From: Pseudoclavibacter terrae
Lineage (GTDB): Bacteria > Actinomycetota > Actinomycetes > Actinomycetales > Microbacteriaceae
Reading direction: 5' to 3'
NCBI RefSeq assembly: GCF_008831075.1
Contig: NZ_WBJX01000006.1
Coordinates: forward strand, 186,001-250,000
DNA: 64,000 bases
Each line of letters begins with the position of its first letter. Position 1 is the stretch's first letter. A model generated the notes under the pieces. It was not told the origin of the DNA, ran no database searches, and saw only the letters and a list, made by a program, of their open reading frames with translations. The position numbers and the translations under genes are program-made. Shown here piece after piece: positions 53,407-64,000 of this stretch.

Positions 53407-55956
53407 GTGACCGAAGCGACAGGCGCTGAGCCCCAGGACTACGACTACAAGGCTCTCGAGGCGAAGTGGTCGGCTGAATGGGATCAGCTTCAGCCTTTCG
53501 CGACGAACCTCGCGGGCGACGACCGCCCGCGCAAGTACGTCCTCGACATGTTCCCGTACCCCTCCGGTGACCTGCACATGGGCCACGCCGAGCAGTACGC
53601 GCTCGGCGACGCCGTCGCGCGCTACTGGCGTCACCAGGGCTTCAACGTCCTGCACCCCATCGGCTGGGACTCCTTCGGCCTCCCCGCCGAGAACGCCGCC
53701 ATCAAGAACGGCGGCGACCCCAAGGACTGGACGTACGAGAACATCGCCCAGCAGCGCGCCTCCATGAAGCGCTACGCGGCGTCCTTCGACTGGAACCGCG
53801 TCATCCACACCTCCGACCCCGAGTACTACCGCTGGAACCAGTGGCTGTTCCTGCAGATGTACGAGCGAGGCCTCGCCTACCGCAAGTACTCCGACGTGAA
53901 CTGGTGCCCGAACGACCAGACCGTGCTCGCCAACGAGCAGGTCATCGACGGACACTGCGAGCGCTGCGACGCGATCGTCGTGAAGAAGAAGCTCAACCAG
54001 TGGTACTTCAAGATCACCGACTACGCCGACCGGCTCATCGACGACCTCAACCAGCTCGAAGGGCACTGGCCGCAGAAGGTCATCACGATGCAGCGCAACT
54101 GGATCGGGCGCTCGCTCGGTGCAGACGTCGACTTCGTCGTCGAGGGCAGGGACGAGCCCGTCACGGTCTTCACCACGCGACCGGACACGCTCTACGGCGC
54201 GACCTTCATGGTTGTCGCTCCGGACTCCGACCTCGCCGCAGAGCTGGCCGAAGGCGCGAGCGACGACGTGCGCGAGCGCTTCGCCAAGTACCTCGCCGAC
54301 ACGCGCGCGCTCGACTCCATCGACCGCCAGTCGAGCGACCGTCCGAAGACGGGCGTCGACCTCGGCCGCTTCGCCATCAACCCGCTGAGCGGGGAGCGCC
54401 TCCCGATCTGGGCAGCCGACTACGTCCTCGCCGACTACGGGACCGGCGCGATCATGGCCGTGCCCGCGCACGACCAGCGCGACCTCGACTTCGCGCGCGC
54501 CTTCGACCTGCCGGTCAAGGTGGTCGTCGACGTCACGCAGGCCGTCACGGGCGTCATCCCGATCATCCCCGAAGACGGCTCGATGCCGGAGTTCGAGGAC
54601 CTGCACCCCGCCAAGACCGGCGAGGCGCTGTCCGGCGACGGCAGACTCACCAACTCGGGACCGCTCGACGGACTCTCGAAGCGCTCGGGCATCCAGGCCG
54701 CGATCGAGCTCCTCGACGAGCGCGGCACGGGGCGCGCCGCCAAGAACTACCGACTGCGTGACTGGCTGATCTCCCGCCAGCGCTACTGGGGCACGCCCAT
54801 CCCGATCCTGCACGGCGAGAACGGCAAGGAGGTGCCCGTGCCGCTCGACCAGCTGCCCGTGCGCCTGCCGGAGGCCGAGGGCCTCGACCTGCGACCCAAG
54901 GGCGCCTCGCCGCTGGGCGGTGCGACCGACTGGGTGAACACGGTCGACCCCGAGACGGGCGAGCCCATGCTGCGCGACACGGACACGATGGACACGTTCG
55001 TCGACAGCTCCTGGTACTTCCTGCGCTTCCTGTCGCCGAACAACGAGCTCGCCGCGTTCGACGAGAAGACCGCGTCGAGCTGGGCGCCCGTCGACCAGTA
55101 CGTGGGCGGCGTCGAGCACGCCATCCTGCACCTGCTCTACGCGCGCTTCATCACGAAGGTGCTGTACGACCTCGGGCACGTCGACTTCACGGAGCCGTTC
55201 TCCGCGCTGCTCAACCAGGGCATGGTCGTCATGGACGGCAAGAAGATGTCGAAGTCGAAGGGCAACGTCGTGAGCCTCTCGGCGGAGCTCGACCAGTACG
55301 GCGTCGACGCCGTCCGCCTGACGATGCTCTTCGCGAGCCCCCCTGAAGACGACGTCGACTGGGCCGATGTGTCCGTCGCGGGCTCTGGCAAGTTCCTGGC
55401 GCGCGCCTGGCGCATCTCCGGCGAGGTCACGAGCCCCCTGGGCGTCGACTTCGGCGAGGGCGACCGGGGCCTGCGTCGCGAGACGCACCGCTTCCTCGCC
55501 GACGTCCCGCAGCTCGCGAGCGGGTTCAAGTTCAACGTGGTCATCGCGCGGCTCATGGAGCTCACCAACGCGACCCGCAAGGCCATCGACTCGGGCGCAG
55601 GCCCCGCTGACCCCGCCGTGCGCGAGGCCGCGGAGGCCATCGCCGTCGTGCTCGACATGTACGCCCCGCACACGGCGGAGGACATGTGGCAGCGCCTCGG
55701 CCACGAGGGCAGCATCTCGCACGTCAAGTGGCCGACGGCCGCCCGCTCGCTGCTCACGCAGGACCAGGTGACGGCGGTCGTCCAGGTCAACGGCAAGGTG
55801 AAGCACCGCCTCGACGTGCCGCCGACCATCGACGAAGCGTCGCTCGAGCAGCTCGCGATCTCCTCGCCGAAGGTGCAGGCAGCCATCGACGGGCGCGAGA
55901 TCGTCAAGATCATCGTGCGTGCCCCGAAGCTCGTCAACATCGCCGTCAAGGGCTAG
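53407..55956 (+). CDS. leuS: Leucyl-tRNA synthetase
   Basis: Charges tRNA-Leu. The 849-residue protein carries the HIGH signature as [10 protein letters not shown] (51-60), the editing (CP1) domain with [12 protein letters not shown], and the KKMSKSKGN motif near residue 613, with the zinc-less insert typical of bacterial LeuRS. It starts with GTG after GAGGAAA. A strong GC hairpin follows 25 bp after the stop. Confidence 0.98.
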   Translation: MTEATGAEPQDYDYKALEAKWSAEWDQLQPFATNLAGDDRPRKYVLDMFPYPSGDLHMGHAEQYALGDAVARYWRHQGFNVLHPIGWDSFGLPAENAAIKNGGDPKDWTYENIAQQRASMKRYAASFDWNRVIHTSDPEYYRWNQWLFLQMYERGLAYRKYSDVNWCPNDQTVLANEQVIDGHCERCDAIVVKKKLNQWYFKITDYADRLIDDLNQLEGHWPQKVITMQRNWIGRSLGADVDFVVEGRDEPVTVFTTRPDTLYGATFMVVAPDSDLAAELAEGASDDVRERFAKYLADTRALDSIDRQSSDRPKTGVDLGRFAINPLSGERLPIWAADYVLADYGTGAIMAVPAHDQRDLDFARAFDLPVKVVVDVTQAVTGVIPIIPEDGSMPEFEDLHPAKTGEALSGDGRLTNSGPLDGLSKRSGIQAAIELLDERGTGRAAKNYRLRDWLISRQRYWGTPIPILHGENGKEVPVPLDQLPVRLPEAEGLDLRPKGASPLGGATDWVNTVDPETGEPMLRDTDTMDTFVDSSWYFLRFLSPNNELAAFDEKTASSWAPVDQYVGGVEHAILHLLYARFITKVLYDLGHVDFTEPFSALLNQGMVVMDGKKMSKSKGNVVSLSAELDQYGVDAVRLTMLFASPPEDDVDWADVSVAGSGKFLARAWRISGEVTSPLGVDFGEGDRGLRRETHRFLADVPQLASGFKFNVVIARLMELTNATRKAIDSGAGPADPAVREAAEAIAVVLDMYAPHTAEDMWQRLGHEGSISHVKWPTAARSLLTQDQVTAVVQVNGKVKHRLDVPPTIDEASLEQLAISSPKVQAAIDGREIVKIIVRAPKLVNIAVKG

Positions 55957-55980
55957 CAAGCCCTCCGCTGACCGGCGCCG

Positions 55981-56014
55981 GACGCGCCCCCGCTCAGTCG
56001 AGCGGGGGCGCGTC
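55981..56014 (+). terminator. Strong hairpin after leuS
   Basis: A perfect 15-bp stem (55981-55995 with 56000-56014) and a 4-nt AGTC loop, beginning 25 bp after the leuS stop. There is no T-tract, so it resembles the tail-less terminators of actinobacteria. Confidence 0.8.
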
Positions 56015-56057
56015 TGCGCGTCGGACCGCCTTCGTCACTCCGACTCCCTCTTCCATT

Positions 56058-56121
56058 TCGGGATGGCTTTCTCGCTTCGGGATGGTTTGTTTCCCATCCC
56101 GAAGCGAGAAAGCCATCCCGA
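56058..56121. repeat. Perfect 28-bp inverted repeat (64-bp hairpin element)
   Basis: Arm 56058-56085 is the exact reverse complement of arm 56094-56121, around the 8-nt loop TTTGTTTC. Each arm itself holds two copies of the 8-mer CGGGATGG (or its complement CCATCCCG), the outer at 56059-56066 and the inner at 56078-56085. It lies between leuS and comEA, after the leuS hairpin, and is less GC-rich than its surroundings. It looks like a palindromic mobile or REP-like repeat, not an ordinary terminator. Confidence 0.9.
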
Positions 56122-56236
56122 GAGTCGGTCACGAGTCGCGCGGCGACTCTGCAGACATGTCCGCTGAGAGGAGTCAGCTCTCCACAGGATGCGACTTCCC
56201 AGGCACCAGGATGCCGGGCGGTCGTAGCGTGCGATC

Positions 56237-56911
56237 GTGTCCGAATCCGAGCTGGCCGACCTCTTCGAGCGTCCGTCCCGACCGCGCCTGCGGATCGGGG
56301 TGGGCGCCGCGGTCGTGCTCGTGCTCGTCGTGCTGGCGGGGGCGATCGCGATCGCAGCGTTCCGGCCGACGCCGAGCCTGGGAGCTATCGGGGTGCCGTC
56401 GCCGTCGGCCAGCTTCGAGCTCGAATCGACGGAGGCGCCCGCTGGCAGCGAGGGGGCGACCACCGAGACGCTGCTGGTGCATGTCGTCGGGGCGGTCGGG
56501 GCCCCTGGCGTCTACGAGGTCCCACCCGGCGCACGCGTGGTCGACGGCATCGCCGCCGCCGGAGGCCTGGCGTCCGATGCCGACCCCTCGCTCCTCAATA
56601 TGGCTCGCATGCTGGTCGACGGCGAGCAGCTGCACGTTCCCCGCCTCGGTGAGGCCCCGCCTGCGCCGGTCGCGACGGGTGTCGAGCCACCGGCTGCCGG
56701 GGGAGGCCCGTCCGCGGGCGGGGTCGTGAACCTGAACACGGCGACGGCGGCCGAGCTCGAGGAACTGCCTCGGATCGGGCCGGCGATGTCGGCCCGCATC
56801 ATCGACTACCGCGAGCAGAACGACGGCTTCACGGCCGTCGAAGACCTGTTGGAGGTCGCGGGCGTCGGCGACGCGACCTACGAGGGCCTCGTCGATCTGG
56901 TCACGGTGTGA
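56237..56911 (+). CDS. comEA: ComEA-type DNA-binding protein
   Basis: Receptor for transforming DNA at the outside of the membrane. The 224 residues have one N-terminal span (AAVVLVLVVLAGAIAIAAF), an SLBB-type domain (VVGAVGAPGVYEVPPGARV) and a C-terminal helix-hairpin-helix pair (VNLNTATAAELEELPRIGPA). TAGCGT (56225-56230) is 6 nt before the GTG, so the mRNA may be leaderless. The stop overlaps the comEC GTG by 4 bases. Confidence 0.92.
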   Translation: MSESELADLFERPSRPRLRIGVGAAVVLVLVVLAGAIAIAAFRPTPSLGAIGVPSPSASFELESTEAPAGSEGATTETLLVHVVGAVGAPGVYEVPPGARVVDGIAAAGGLASDADPSLLNMARMLVDGEQLHVPRLGEAPPAPVATGVEPPAAGGGPSAGGVVNLNTATAAELEELPRIGPAMSARIIDYREQNDGFTAVEDLLEVAGVGDATYEGLVDLVTV

Positions 56912-59472
56912 AGAGCGGCGGCGGCGGAGTCGCGCGCGATCAGGCGCAGGACGGCGTGCTCCTGCCTTGGCTGCACGCCGAGCGCCTCGGCATCAGGGAT
57001 GCCCGACTCGTTCCTGCGGCGAGCGCCGTCTGGGGTGTGGCCTGGCTGTGTGTGACGTTCCCCGAGATCGCCTGGCGGATCACGGTCGGTGCGGTGCTCC
57101 TCGCCCTGTGCTGTCTGACGGCGGCGCTCGTCTGGCGGTCCAGGTCGCCCTCCGCGAGCGGAGTCCTGGCCACCCTGGCCGTCCTGGCCGCGGCAGTGGC
57201 ACTCGTGGCGGTGAGCGCTGCCGTCCAGCTCCCGGTCCGAGCGCCTGAGGCGCTGCGGGCAGCCGCTGCCGAGGGGGCGACACTCCGCGCGACGGGGACG
57301 CTCACGACCCTCGTGGGTGACAGTGCGGTCGGCGACCGTGAGCAGAGCGGCGACTGGGTCGGGGCGCAGCTTGAGGAGGCACCGCACTTCGAGGTGCTCC
57401 TCGACTCGTTCACGGCTGGGGGAAGCTCGGGAGGGGGCGGGGCCGCGCTCCTCGTCTTCGGTCAGCTGAGCATGCCGGAGGACGCGGAGGCGCGCATTCC
57501 CGGGATCGGCTCGCGGGTCGTGCTGCAGGGCGAGCTTGGCCCGGCCGAGGCAGGCGACAGCGTGGCGGCCATGGTCTTCCTCGACGCTCCCGCCGAGGTC
57601 GTGCGGAGCCCCGGCGGGCTCCTCGAGGTCACCGCGGGCGCGCGGGATGCGTTCGTGGATGCGGCGCGAGGGCTGCCCGGGCCCGGTTCCCAGCTGCTCC
57701 CCGGTTTCTCCGTCGGCGACACTCGCCTCGTGACGCACGAGCTCGATGCCCAGATGAAGGCCGCCGCCCTCACGCACCTCACCGCCGTCTCCGGTGCGAA
57801 CTGCGCCATCGTCGTCGCGGCCGTGCTGGTGGTCGGGCGCCTGCTCGGAGTCCGGCGCGGGGTGAGGCTGGCTCTCGCCTTGGTGGTCCTCGCGGCCTTC
57901 GTGGCGCTCGTGACCCCGGAGGGGAGCGTCGTCAGAGCCAGCGTCATGGCAGCCGTCGTGCTGGCGCTCGAGACCACGTCTCGTCGCGTGAGCGGGCTCG
58001 CGCTGCTCTCACTCGCGGTCCTCACCGTGCTCACGGCAGATCCGTGGCGCAGCCGCGAGTACGGCTTCGCGCTCTCAGTGCTCGCGACGCTGGGGCTGCT
58101 GACGCTCGCGACCCCGATGAGCGACCGCCTCGCGAGGTTCATGCCCCGAGCTCTCGCCATGGTCCTCGCCGTGCCGACAGCGGCGCAGCTCGCCTGTCAG
58201 CCCGTCCTCCTGCTCCTCGCGCCACAGCTCCCGCTCTACGGTGTCGTCGCGAACGTGCTCGCTGCCCCGGCAGCGCCAGCCGCGACGCTCATCGGTCTCG
58301 TCGGCTGTCTCATCCTCGGTCTCGCTCCTTGGCTTGGTCATGCGCTGCTCTGGGTGGCGTGGGTCCCAGCCCAGTGGATCGGGCTCGTGGCTGGCGCGGT
58401 CAGCTCCTGGCCGGGTGCCCTCCTCCCGTGGCCTGGCGGTCTCCTGGGCGCGTTCCTCTGCCTCGTCGCGGTCGTCGTGCTTGTCCTCCTCATCCAGCGC
58501 TGGAGAGCGTGGCTCGCGCTGCTGCTCTGCGTCGCGATGGTCGCCTACCTCGGCACAGTCGTGGGCCAGGCCGTCCACCTGAGGCGCAGCATCCCGGGCA
58601 ACTGGCGGTACGCGGCGTGCGACATCGGCCAAGGGGATGCGCTGCTCGTGCGAACGGAAGCCGGAACGGCGCTTATCGACACCGGTGCGGAGCCCGAGGC
58701 GCTGCTGTCCTGCTTCGAGACGCTCGGCGTCCGCGAACTCGCGCTTCTCGTGCTGTCGCACTTCGACCTGGACCACACCGGGGCCGCCATGGCGATGGTC
58801 GAGTCTGGAGTCACCATCGCGGTGCTTGTCGTCCCTGACACGAGCGAGGCCCGGGAGGAGCCGCTCGTCGCGGCCCTGAGCGCATCCGGGGCTCAGGTCA
58901 CGTACGCGGCGAGCGGAGACTCGTGGACGCTCGGCGACCTCACCTGGAGCGCTCTCTGGCCGAAGCGCGGACGAAGCGGAGAGCCGTCGAGCGGGGGTGG
59001 CAACGACGGCAGTCTCGTGACGCTGCTCGAGCCGACGGCGTCGTGCGCGTCCGTCTGCCTGTCCCTGGCCGCCCTCGGCGACCTGGGGGAGGATGCGCAG
59101 CGCGACGTCCTCCGCGAGCACACGCATCCGCGAGCCGACATCGTCAAGATGGCGCACCACGGCTCGCGCGACCAGAGCGCGCAGCTGTACCAGGAGCTCG
59201 GCTCCTCGATCGGGCTCGTCTCGGTCGGTGCCGACAACGGCTACGGGCATCCGACGGATGCCGCACTCGGGATGCTCACCGCAGCTGGCACGCAGCCGCT
59301 GCGCACCGACGAGCTCGGCACCATCGTGGTCGGGGGCACGGTCGGGACTCGCGGCAGCGGTCTGGATGAGCCGGTGATCGCCGGGATCGAGACCGTGGCA
59401 CGGACGAGGGGTCGATCGCGCTGGCGCGGGGGCGCTTGGTCCCGAGCCCAGACCCGTCGTCGCTACCATTGA
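56908..59472 (+). CDS. comEC: ComEC/Rec2-type DNA-uptake channel
   Basis: Polytopic membrane protein forming the channel for incoming single-stranded DNA. The 854 residues show an N-terminal membrane/OB part, a competence domain (LTHLTAVSGANCAIVVAA), more spans, and a C-terminal metallo-beta-lactamase-like domain with GQGDALLVRT and SHFDLDHTGA (about 616), which may act as the nuclease. The GTG overlaps the comEA stop. Whether the cell is competent is not known; the other competence genes are not in this window. Confidence 0.93.
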   Translation: MKSGGGGVARDQAQDGVLLPWLHAERLGIRDARLVPAASAVWGVAWLCVTFPEIAWRITVGAVLLALCCLTAALVWRSRSPSASGVLATLAVLAAAVALVAVSAAVQLPVRAPEALRAAAAEGATLRATGTLTTLVGDSAVGDREQSGDWVGAQLEEAPHFEVLLDSFTAGGSSGGGGAALLVFGQLSMPEDAEARIPGIGSRVVLQGELGPAEAGDSVAAMVFLDAPAEVVRSPGGLLEVTAGARDAFVDAARGLPGPGSQLLPGFSVGDTRLVTHELDAQMKAAALTHLTAVSGANCAIVVAAVLVVGRLLGVRRGVRLALALVVLAAFVALVTPEGSVVRASVMAAVVLALETTSRRVSGLALLSLAVLTVLTADPWRSREYGFALSVLATLGLLTLATPMSDRLARFMPRALAMVLAVPTAAQLACQPVLLLLAPQLPLYGVVANVLAAPAAPAATLIGLVGCLILGLAPWLGHALLWVAWVPAQWIGLVAGAVSSWPGALLPWPGGLLGAFLCLVAVVVLVLLIQRWRAWLALLLCVAMVAYLGTVVGQAVHLRRSIPGNWRYAACDIGQGDALLVRTEAGTALIDTGAEPEALLSCFETLGVRELALLVLSHFDLDHTGAAMAMVESGVTIAVLVVPDTSEAREEPLVAALSASGAQVTYAASGDSWTLGDLTWSALWPKRGRSGEPSSGGGNDGSLVTLLEPTASCASVCLSLAALGDLGEDAQRDVLREHTHPRADIVKMAHHGSRDQSAQLYQELGSSIGLVSVGADNGYGHPTDAALGMLTAAGTQPLRTDELGTIVVGGTVGTRGSGLDEPVIAGIETVARTRGRSRWRGGAWSRAQTRRRYH

Positions 59473-59475
59473 CGC

Positions 59476-60489
59476 ATGGCACAGGCGAAGCGGGCGAGCA
59501 CCCCCAAGAGGGCGATCCCCGTCCTCACCCACCGCGAGGTGCGGCCGGCCGGCATCGTCCTCGTCAGCGGCCCGGAGGACTACTTCGCCGAGACCGCGAT
59601 CACGCGTCTGCGCGACGTGCTCCGCGCCGAGTCGCCCGACCTCGAGATCACCGAGATCGAGGCCTCCGGGTACTCGAGCGGCTACCTCACGACGCTCGTG
59701 AGCCCATCCCTGTTCTTCGAGCCGCGCCTCGTCATCATCCGCGGAGTGCAGCAGTGCACCGACGCGCTCATCGCCGACGTCGTGGACTACACGAAGATTC
59801 CCGTGGATGGCGCAACCCTGGTGCTCAGGCACGGCGGGGGAGTGCGCGGCAAGAAGCTCCTCGACGCGGTCCGGGCGGCCAAGGACGTCGCCGTCGAGAT
59901 CGACTGCCAGAAGCCGAAGCCGAGCGAGCTCGTCGACGTCGTCGTCGCCGAGGTCCGAGGCGCCGGCCGACGCATCGAGCCGCAGGCCGCCGCGCTGCTT
60001 GTCGCCGCCTTCAACACCGACCTCGCCGAGCTCATCGGCGCCGCCCGTCAGCTCCTGACGGTCACGAGCGACACCATCACCGACGAGCACGTCGACAAGT
60101 ACTTCGGTGGCCGCGTCGAGACGACGGGCTTCAAGATCGCGGATGCGGCGCTCGCCGGGCGAGTCCGCGACGCGCTCGCGCTTGTCCGACACGGGTTCTC
60201 CACCGGGCTGCACCCCGTGCCGATCGTCTCCGCCGTCGCCTCGAAGCTGCGCATCATGGCGAAGGTGCAGGGCCTCAGCGGGTCGGACGCGCAGATCGCG
60301 AGCCGTGCCGGGGCGTCCCCCTGGCAGGTCGGCCAGGCCCGTCGTGAGCTGCGCGACTGGGATGACTCGTCGCTCGGACGCGCCATCACGCTCGTCGCCG
60401 AGACCGACCACGCCGTCAAAGGCGGAGGCAAGGACCCGCAGTTCGCCGTGGAGCGGATGCTCCGCTGCATCGCACTTCGCGACGTCTGA
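59476..60489 (+). CDS. holA: DNA polymerase III delta subunit
   Basis: Clamp-loader subunit that opens the beta clamp. The 337 residues show the opening VLVSGPEDYFAETAITRL, RLVIIRGVQQ and the C-terminal domain (RELRDWDDSSLGRAITLVAETDHAVKGG region). The ATG lies 3 bp after the comEC stop. TACCAT (59464-59469) is 6 nt before it, predicting a second, leaderless start inside the comEC 3' end. The usual comEC-holA-rpsT-lepA order holds. Confidence 0.93.
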   Translation: MAQAKRASTPKRAIPVLTHREVRPAGIVLVSGPEDYFAETAITRLRDVLRAESPDLEITEIEASGYSSGYLTTLVSPSLFFEPRLVIIRGVQQCTDALIADVVDYTKIPVDGATLVLRHGGGVRGKKLLDAVRAAKDVAVEIDCQKPKPSELVDVVVAEVRGAGRRIEPQAAALLVAAFNTDLAELIGAARQLLTVTSDTITDEHVDKYFGGRVETTGFKIADAALAGRVRDALALVRHGFSTGLHPVPIVSAVASKLRIMAKVQGLSGSDAQIASRAGASPWQVGQARRELRDWDDSSLGRAITLVAETDHAVKGGGKDPQFAVERMLRCIALRDV

Positions 60490-60594
60490 CCGCATTCGCC
60501 CCCCCGGGCCACCTTCAGCTGACCGGCTTCGGTGATGGAACGGCGCCCGCGTGTCCTCGGCACTCGCCGGAGAGCCCTTGATCACGCACGTTGG
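60490..60594. other. Gap between convergent holA and DUF1697 gene
   Basis: 105 bp with no gene, terminator or repeat that stood out. Confidence 0.4.
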
Positions 60595-61233
60595 TCACGA
60601 GGTCCGACCGTCGCCCGGGGTCAGGCCTGAGACGTTCCGACCCGAGAGCTTCGCGGCGACCCGCAGCACGGTGCCCCACGTGCGGACGGTCGCCGGTCCG
60701 CTCGACGTGTCCGAGCTCTTCGGCCTGCCGAGGCGCTGCAGCACGGGCGACTGGATCTGCCCGTTGGGGCAGGAAACGTAGATCTCGCGGCCGCGCACGG
60801 CCCAGCGGTCCTCCTCGAGGTCGACGCCCTCAAGCGCGGCCACCGCGCGCTCCTGGGGTGGCTCCGCGCAGAACACGACGACGTAGCGGCTCGGATGCGG
60901 GTCGAGGGCCCTGAACGGGTCCAGCTCGACAACCGCTCGCCATTCGTCCGCGTCGCGCACGAGCGTGGGGACGTCGAGGTCGAAGGCGGCCGCCATCTCG
61001 GCGCGGAGCCTCGTCTCGAGTTCGCTGTTCGCGACCTCGGCGGGGGCGTCGAGCAGCACGTTGCCCGTCTGCAGCACCGTCGCGATGCTGGTGTGCCCGG
61101 CAGCCTCGAGCGCGGCCTTGAGGTCCGCCATCGGGAGCTTCCGGTGCTGACCCAGGTTGATGCTCTGCAGGAGGGCGACACGACGAATCGACCCCCGCGC
61201 CTCGGACGAGGCTGCGGGGGTCGATGTCGGCAT
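60595..61233 (-). CDS. DUF1697 protein
   Basis: A protein of about 212 residues of family DUF1697, function unknown. It has the family N-terminus RVALLQSINLGQHRKLPMAD and HTSIATVLQTGNVLLDAP, and a conserved YVVVFCAEPP segment. The only in-frame ATG ahead of this core is at 61233, 10 bp after the rpsT stop. The codons for residues 4-15 then form the rpsT terminator hairpin. No ribosome-binding site precedes it; an ATT nearer the core is the only other option. The gene needs read-through of that hairpin. Confidence 0.75.
   Translation of the reverse strand: MPTSTPAASSEARGSIRRVALLQSINLGQHRKLPMADLKAALEAAGHTSIATVLQTGNVLLDAPAEVANSELETRLRAEMAAAFDLDVPTLVRDADEWRAVVELDPFRALDPHPSRYVVVFCAEPPQERAVAALEGVDLEEDRWAVRGREIYVSCPNGQIQSPVLQRLGRPKSSDTSSGPATVRTWGTVLRVAAKLSGRNVSGLTPGDGRTS
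61189..61223 (-). terminator. Terminator hairpin of rpsT, inside the DUF1697 5' end
   Basis: CGACCCCCGC (61189-61198) pairs with GCGGGGGTCG (61214-61223), with an inner GCCTC/GAGGC stem, a GGAC loop and a single bulge. It lies 20 bp after the rpsT stop and lacks a T-run. Confidence 0.7.
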
Positions 61234-61243
61234 GACGGGAGGC

Positions 61244-61504
61244 TTAGAGCGCTGCGACCGTCTTGGCGATGGCCGACTTGCGGTTCGCTGCCTGGTTCTT
61301 GTGGATGACGCCCTTGGAGACGGCCTTGTCGAGCTTCTTGGCAGCGAAGGTGAGCGCGAGCTCAGCCTGCTCCTTGTTGCCCTCGGAGACAGCCGAACGC
61401 ACGCGACGGATAGCCGTGCGGAGTTCGCTCTTGTAGGCGCGGTTGCGCTCGGTCGCCTTGCGGTTGGTGCCGATGCGCTTGATCTGCGACTTGATATTTG
61501 CCAC
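61244..61504 (-). CDS. rpsT: 30S ribosomal protein S20
   Basis: Primary-binding small-subunit protein. The 86 residues are strongly basic and begin [20 protein letters not shown], with [12 protein letters not shown] and the [13 protein letters not shown] tail, the S20 signature. It starts with GTG at 61504 after a GAAAGAAG purine run. It is transcribed away from the ABC-F gene. Confidence 0.98.
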   Translation of the reverse strand: MANIKSQIKRIGTNRKATERNRAYKSELRTAIRRVRSAVSEGNKEQAELALTFAAKKLDKAVSKGVIHKNQAANRKSAIAKTVAAL

Positions 61505-61646
61505 GTTGCTTCTTTCTTACAGGAAGGTGTACTGGAACGGTGCCGCACGGAAGAGGGCCGTGCCGCCAATCCGCGCCGAGTGGGCGACGCGTAAGCCAAA
61601 CAGAAACTCTACCAGGCTTCAGGCGACGTCGGTACCCGGCAGCGTT

Positions 61647-63248
<1,602 letters not shown>

Positions 63249-63357
63249 GCAGTGGTGCCTTCCTTGGCGTTCTCGGGCGGTGCGTGCCGCTGGCAGCGCG
63301 CTTGATCGCCGGGCGATGAGCGGCGGACTCGCGGCTCATGGGAGGATAGGCGACACC

Positions 63358-64000
63358 ATGTCACCACGCGCCTCCACTCCGCTCGAGCCGGCTCAGACCG
63401 ACCCCGCCCGGATCCGCAATTTCTGCATCATCGCCCACATCGACCACGGCAAGTCCACCCTGGCCGACCGGATGCTGCAGCTCACGGGCTCCGTCGATGA
63501 GCGCGCCATGCGTGCACAGTACCTCGACCGCATGGACATCGAGCGCGAGCGCGGCATCACGATCAAGAGCCAGGCCGTGCGCATGCCGTGGGCTGTCGAG
63601 GGCGACACCTTCGCGCTCAACATGATCGACACGCCCGGACACGTCGACTTCTCGTACGAGGTGTCACGTTCCCTTGCCGCCTGCGAGGGCGCCATCCTCC
63701 TCGTGGACGCAGCGCAGGGCATCGAGGCCCAGACGCTCGCGAACCTGTACCTGGCCATGGAGAACGACCTGGAGATCATCCCGGTCCTCAACAAGATCGA
63801 CCTGCCGGCCGCCGACCCCGACCGCTTCGCGGCCGAGATCGCGAACCTCATCGGCGGCGACCCCGACGACGTGCTGCGCGTGAGCGGCAAGACGGGCATG
63901 GGCGTCGAGGAGCTTCTCGACCGCGTCGTCGAGCGCATCCCGGCCCCGGTTGGTGTCGCGGATGCTCCGGCGCGCGCGATGATCTTCGACTCGGTCTACG
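63358..64000 (+). CDS. lepA: Elongation factor 4 (LepA), N-terminal part (3' end outside window)
   Basis: Ribosome-dependent GTPase that back-translocates stalled ribosomes. The visible 214 residues carry the G1 motif HIDHGKST, G2 RERGIT, G3 DTPGHVD and G4 NKID, and match the LepA opening [16 protein letters not shown]. The ATG at 63358 is preceded by GGAGG 12 nt upstream. The rest of the gene lies outside the window. Confidence 0.96.
   Translation, partial: MSPRASTPLEPAQTDPARIRNFCIIAHIDHGKSTLADRMLQLTGSVDERAMRAQYLDRMDIERERGITIKSQAVRMPWAVEGDTFALNMIDTPGHVDFSYEVSRSLAACEGAILLVDAAQGIEAQTLANLYLAMENDLEIIPVLNKIDLPAADPDRFAAEIANLIGGDPDDVLRVSGKTGMGVEELLDRVVERIPAPVGVADAPARAMIFDSVY

Noticed and set aside
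50998-55959. 1653-codon minus-strand open frame over cydD, cydC and leuS
   Set aside because: Shadow of three well-supported plus-strand genes.
58075-60585. 836-codon minus-strand open frame over comEC and holA
   Set aside because: Shadow with no recognisable motif; both plus-strand genes are convincing.

Overview
This 64 kb window is a dense, high-GC chromosomal segment of an actinobacterium, most likely a member of the Microbacteriaceae (order Micrococcales). The evidence is the gene neighbourhoods (ileS-folC-DUF4233-ndk, rne-rplU-rpmA-obg-nadD-rsfS, leuS-comEA-comEC-holA-rpsT-lepA), the many GTG starts, the 4-base stop/start overlaps (ATGA/GTGA), an Lsr2 nucleoid protein and a cydABDC operon. 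No rRNA, insertion sequence, integrase, prophage or CRISPR array was seen. Almost all of it is housekeeping DNA, with one accessory island, a nonribosomal peptide cluster.

Layout: (1) 1-4382, the C-terminal part of ileS, then folC, a DUF4233 membrane protein and ndk. (2) 4472-14104, an M20 amidohydrolase, RNase E/G, ribosomal proteins L21 and L27, Obg, a small membrane protein, NadD, a tail-anchored protein, RsfS and a TauE-type permease. (3) 14128-17072, tRNA-Ala(GGC) with a clear promoter and terminator, a DUF1345 membrane protein, a divergent oxidoreductase/TetR pair with twin palindromic operators, and acylphosphatase. (4) 17232-30928, read leftwards: a small secreted peptide, a 3499-residue trimodular NRPS (C-A-T-C-A-T-C-A-T-TE), MbtH, a DrrAB-like ABC exporter and an Sfp-type phosphopantetheinyl transferase. 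Four of the five junctions are overlaps or gaps of at most about 100 bp, so this looks like one transcription unit.

(5) 31048-35744, a DedA/rhomboid-like/phosphatidylglycerol-lysyltransferase-like triple fusion, an NAD(P)H oxidoreductase diverging from a TetR regulator, and a VOC protein. (6) 35819-42232, a complete mevalonate pathway operon (mevalonate kinase, diphosphomevalonate decarboxylase, phosphomevalonate kinase, type II IPP isomerase, HMG-CoA reductase, HMG-CoA synthase). (7) 42264-47202, a universal stress protein, Lsr2, an AEC transporter, a single HtaA-domain protein, an App1-type phosphatase-like protein and a DedA protein. (8) 47273-53256, cytochrome bd oxidase and its CydDC assembly transporter, with a palindrome over the likely promoter. 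(9) 53407-64000, leuS, a perfect 64-bp inverted repeat, the DNA-uptake genes comEA/comEC, holA, a DUF1697 gene whose 5' end overlaps the rpsT terminator hairpin, rpsT, an ABC-F protein and the start of lepA.

The most interesting parts are the NRPS cluster (three adenylation domains with nearly the same substrate-pocket residues, plus a repeat-bearing secreted peptide encoded just upstream), the triple-fusion membrane protein, the perfect 64-bp hairpin repeat, and a recurring promoter layout in which a TANNNT -10 box sits 6-7 nt before the start codon, as expected for leaderless mRNAs. All family assignments come from reading motifs by eye; no database search was run.
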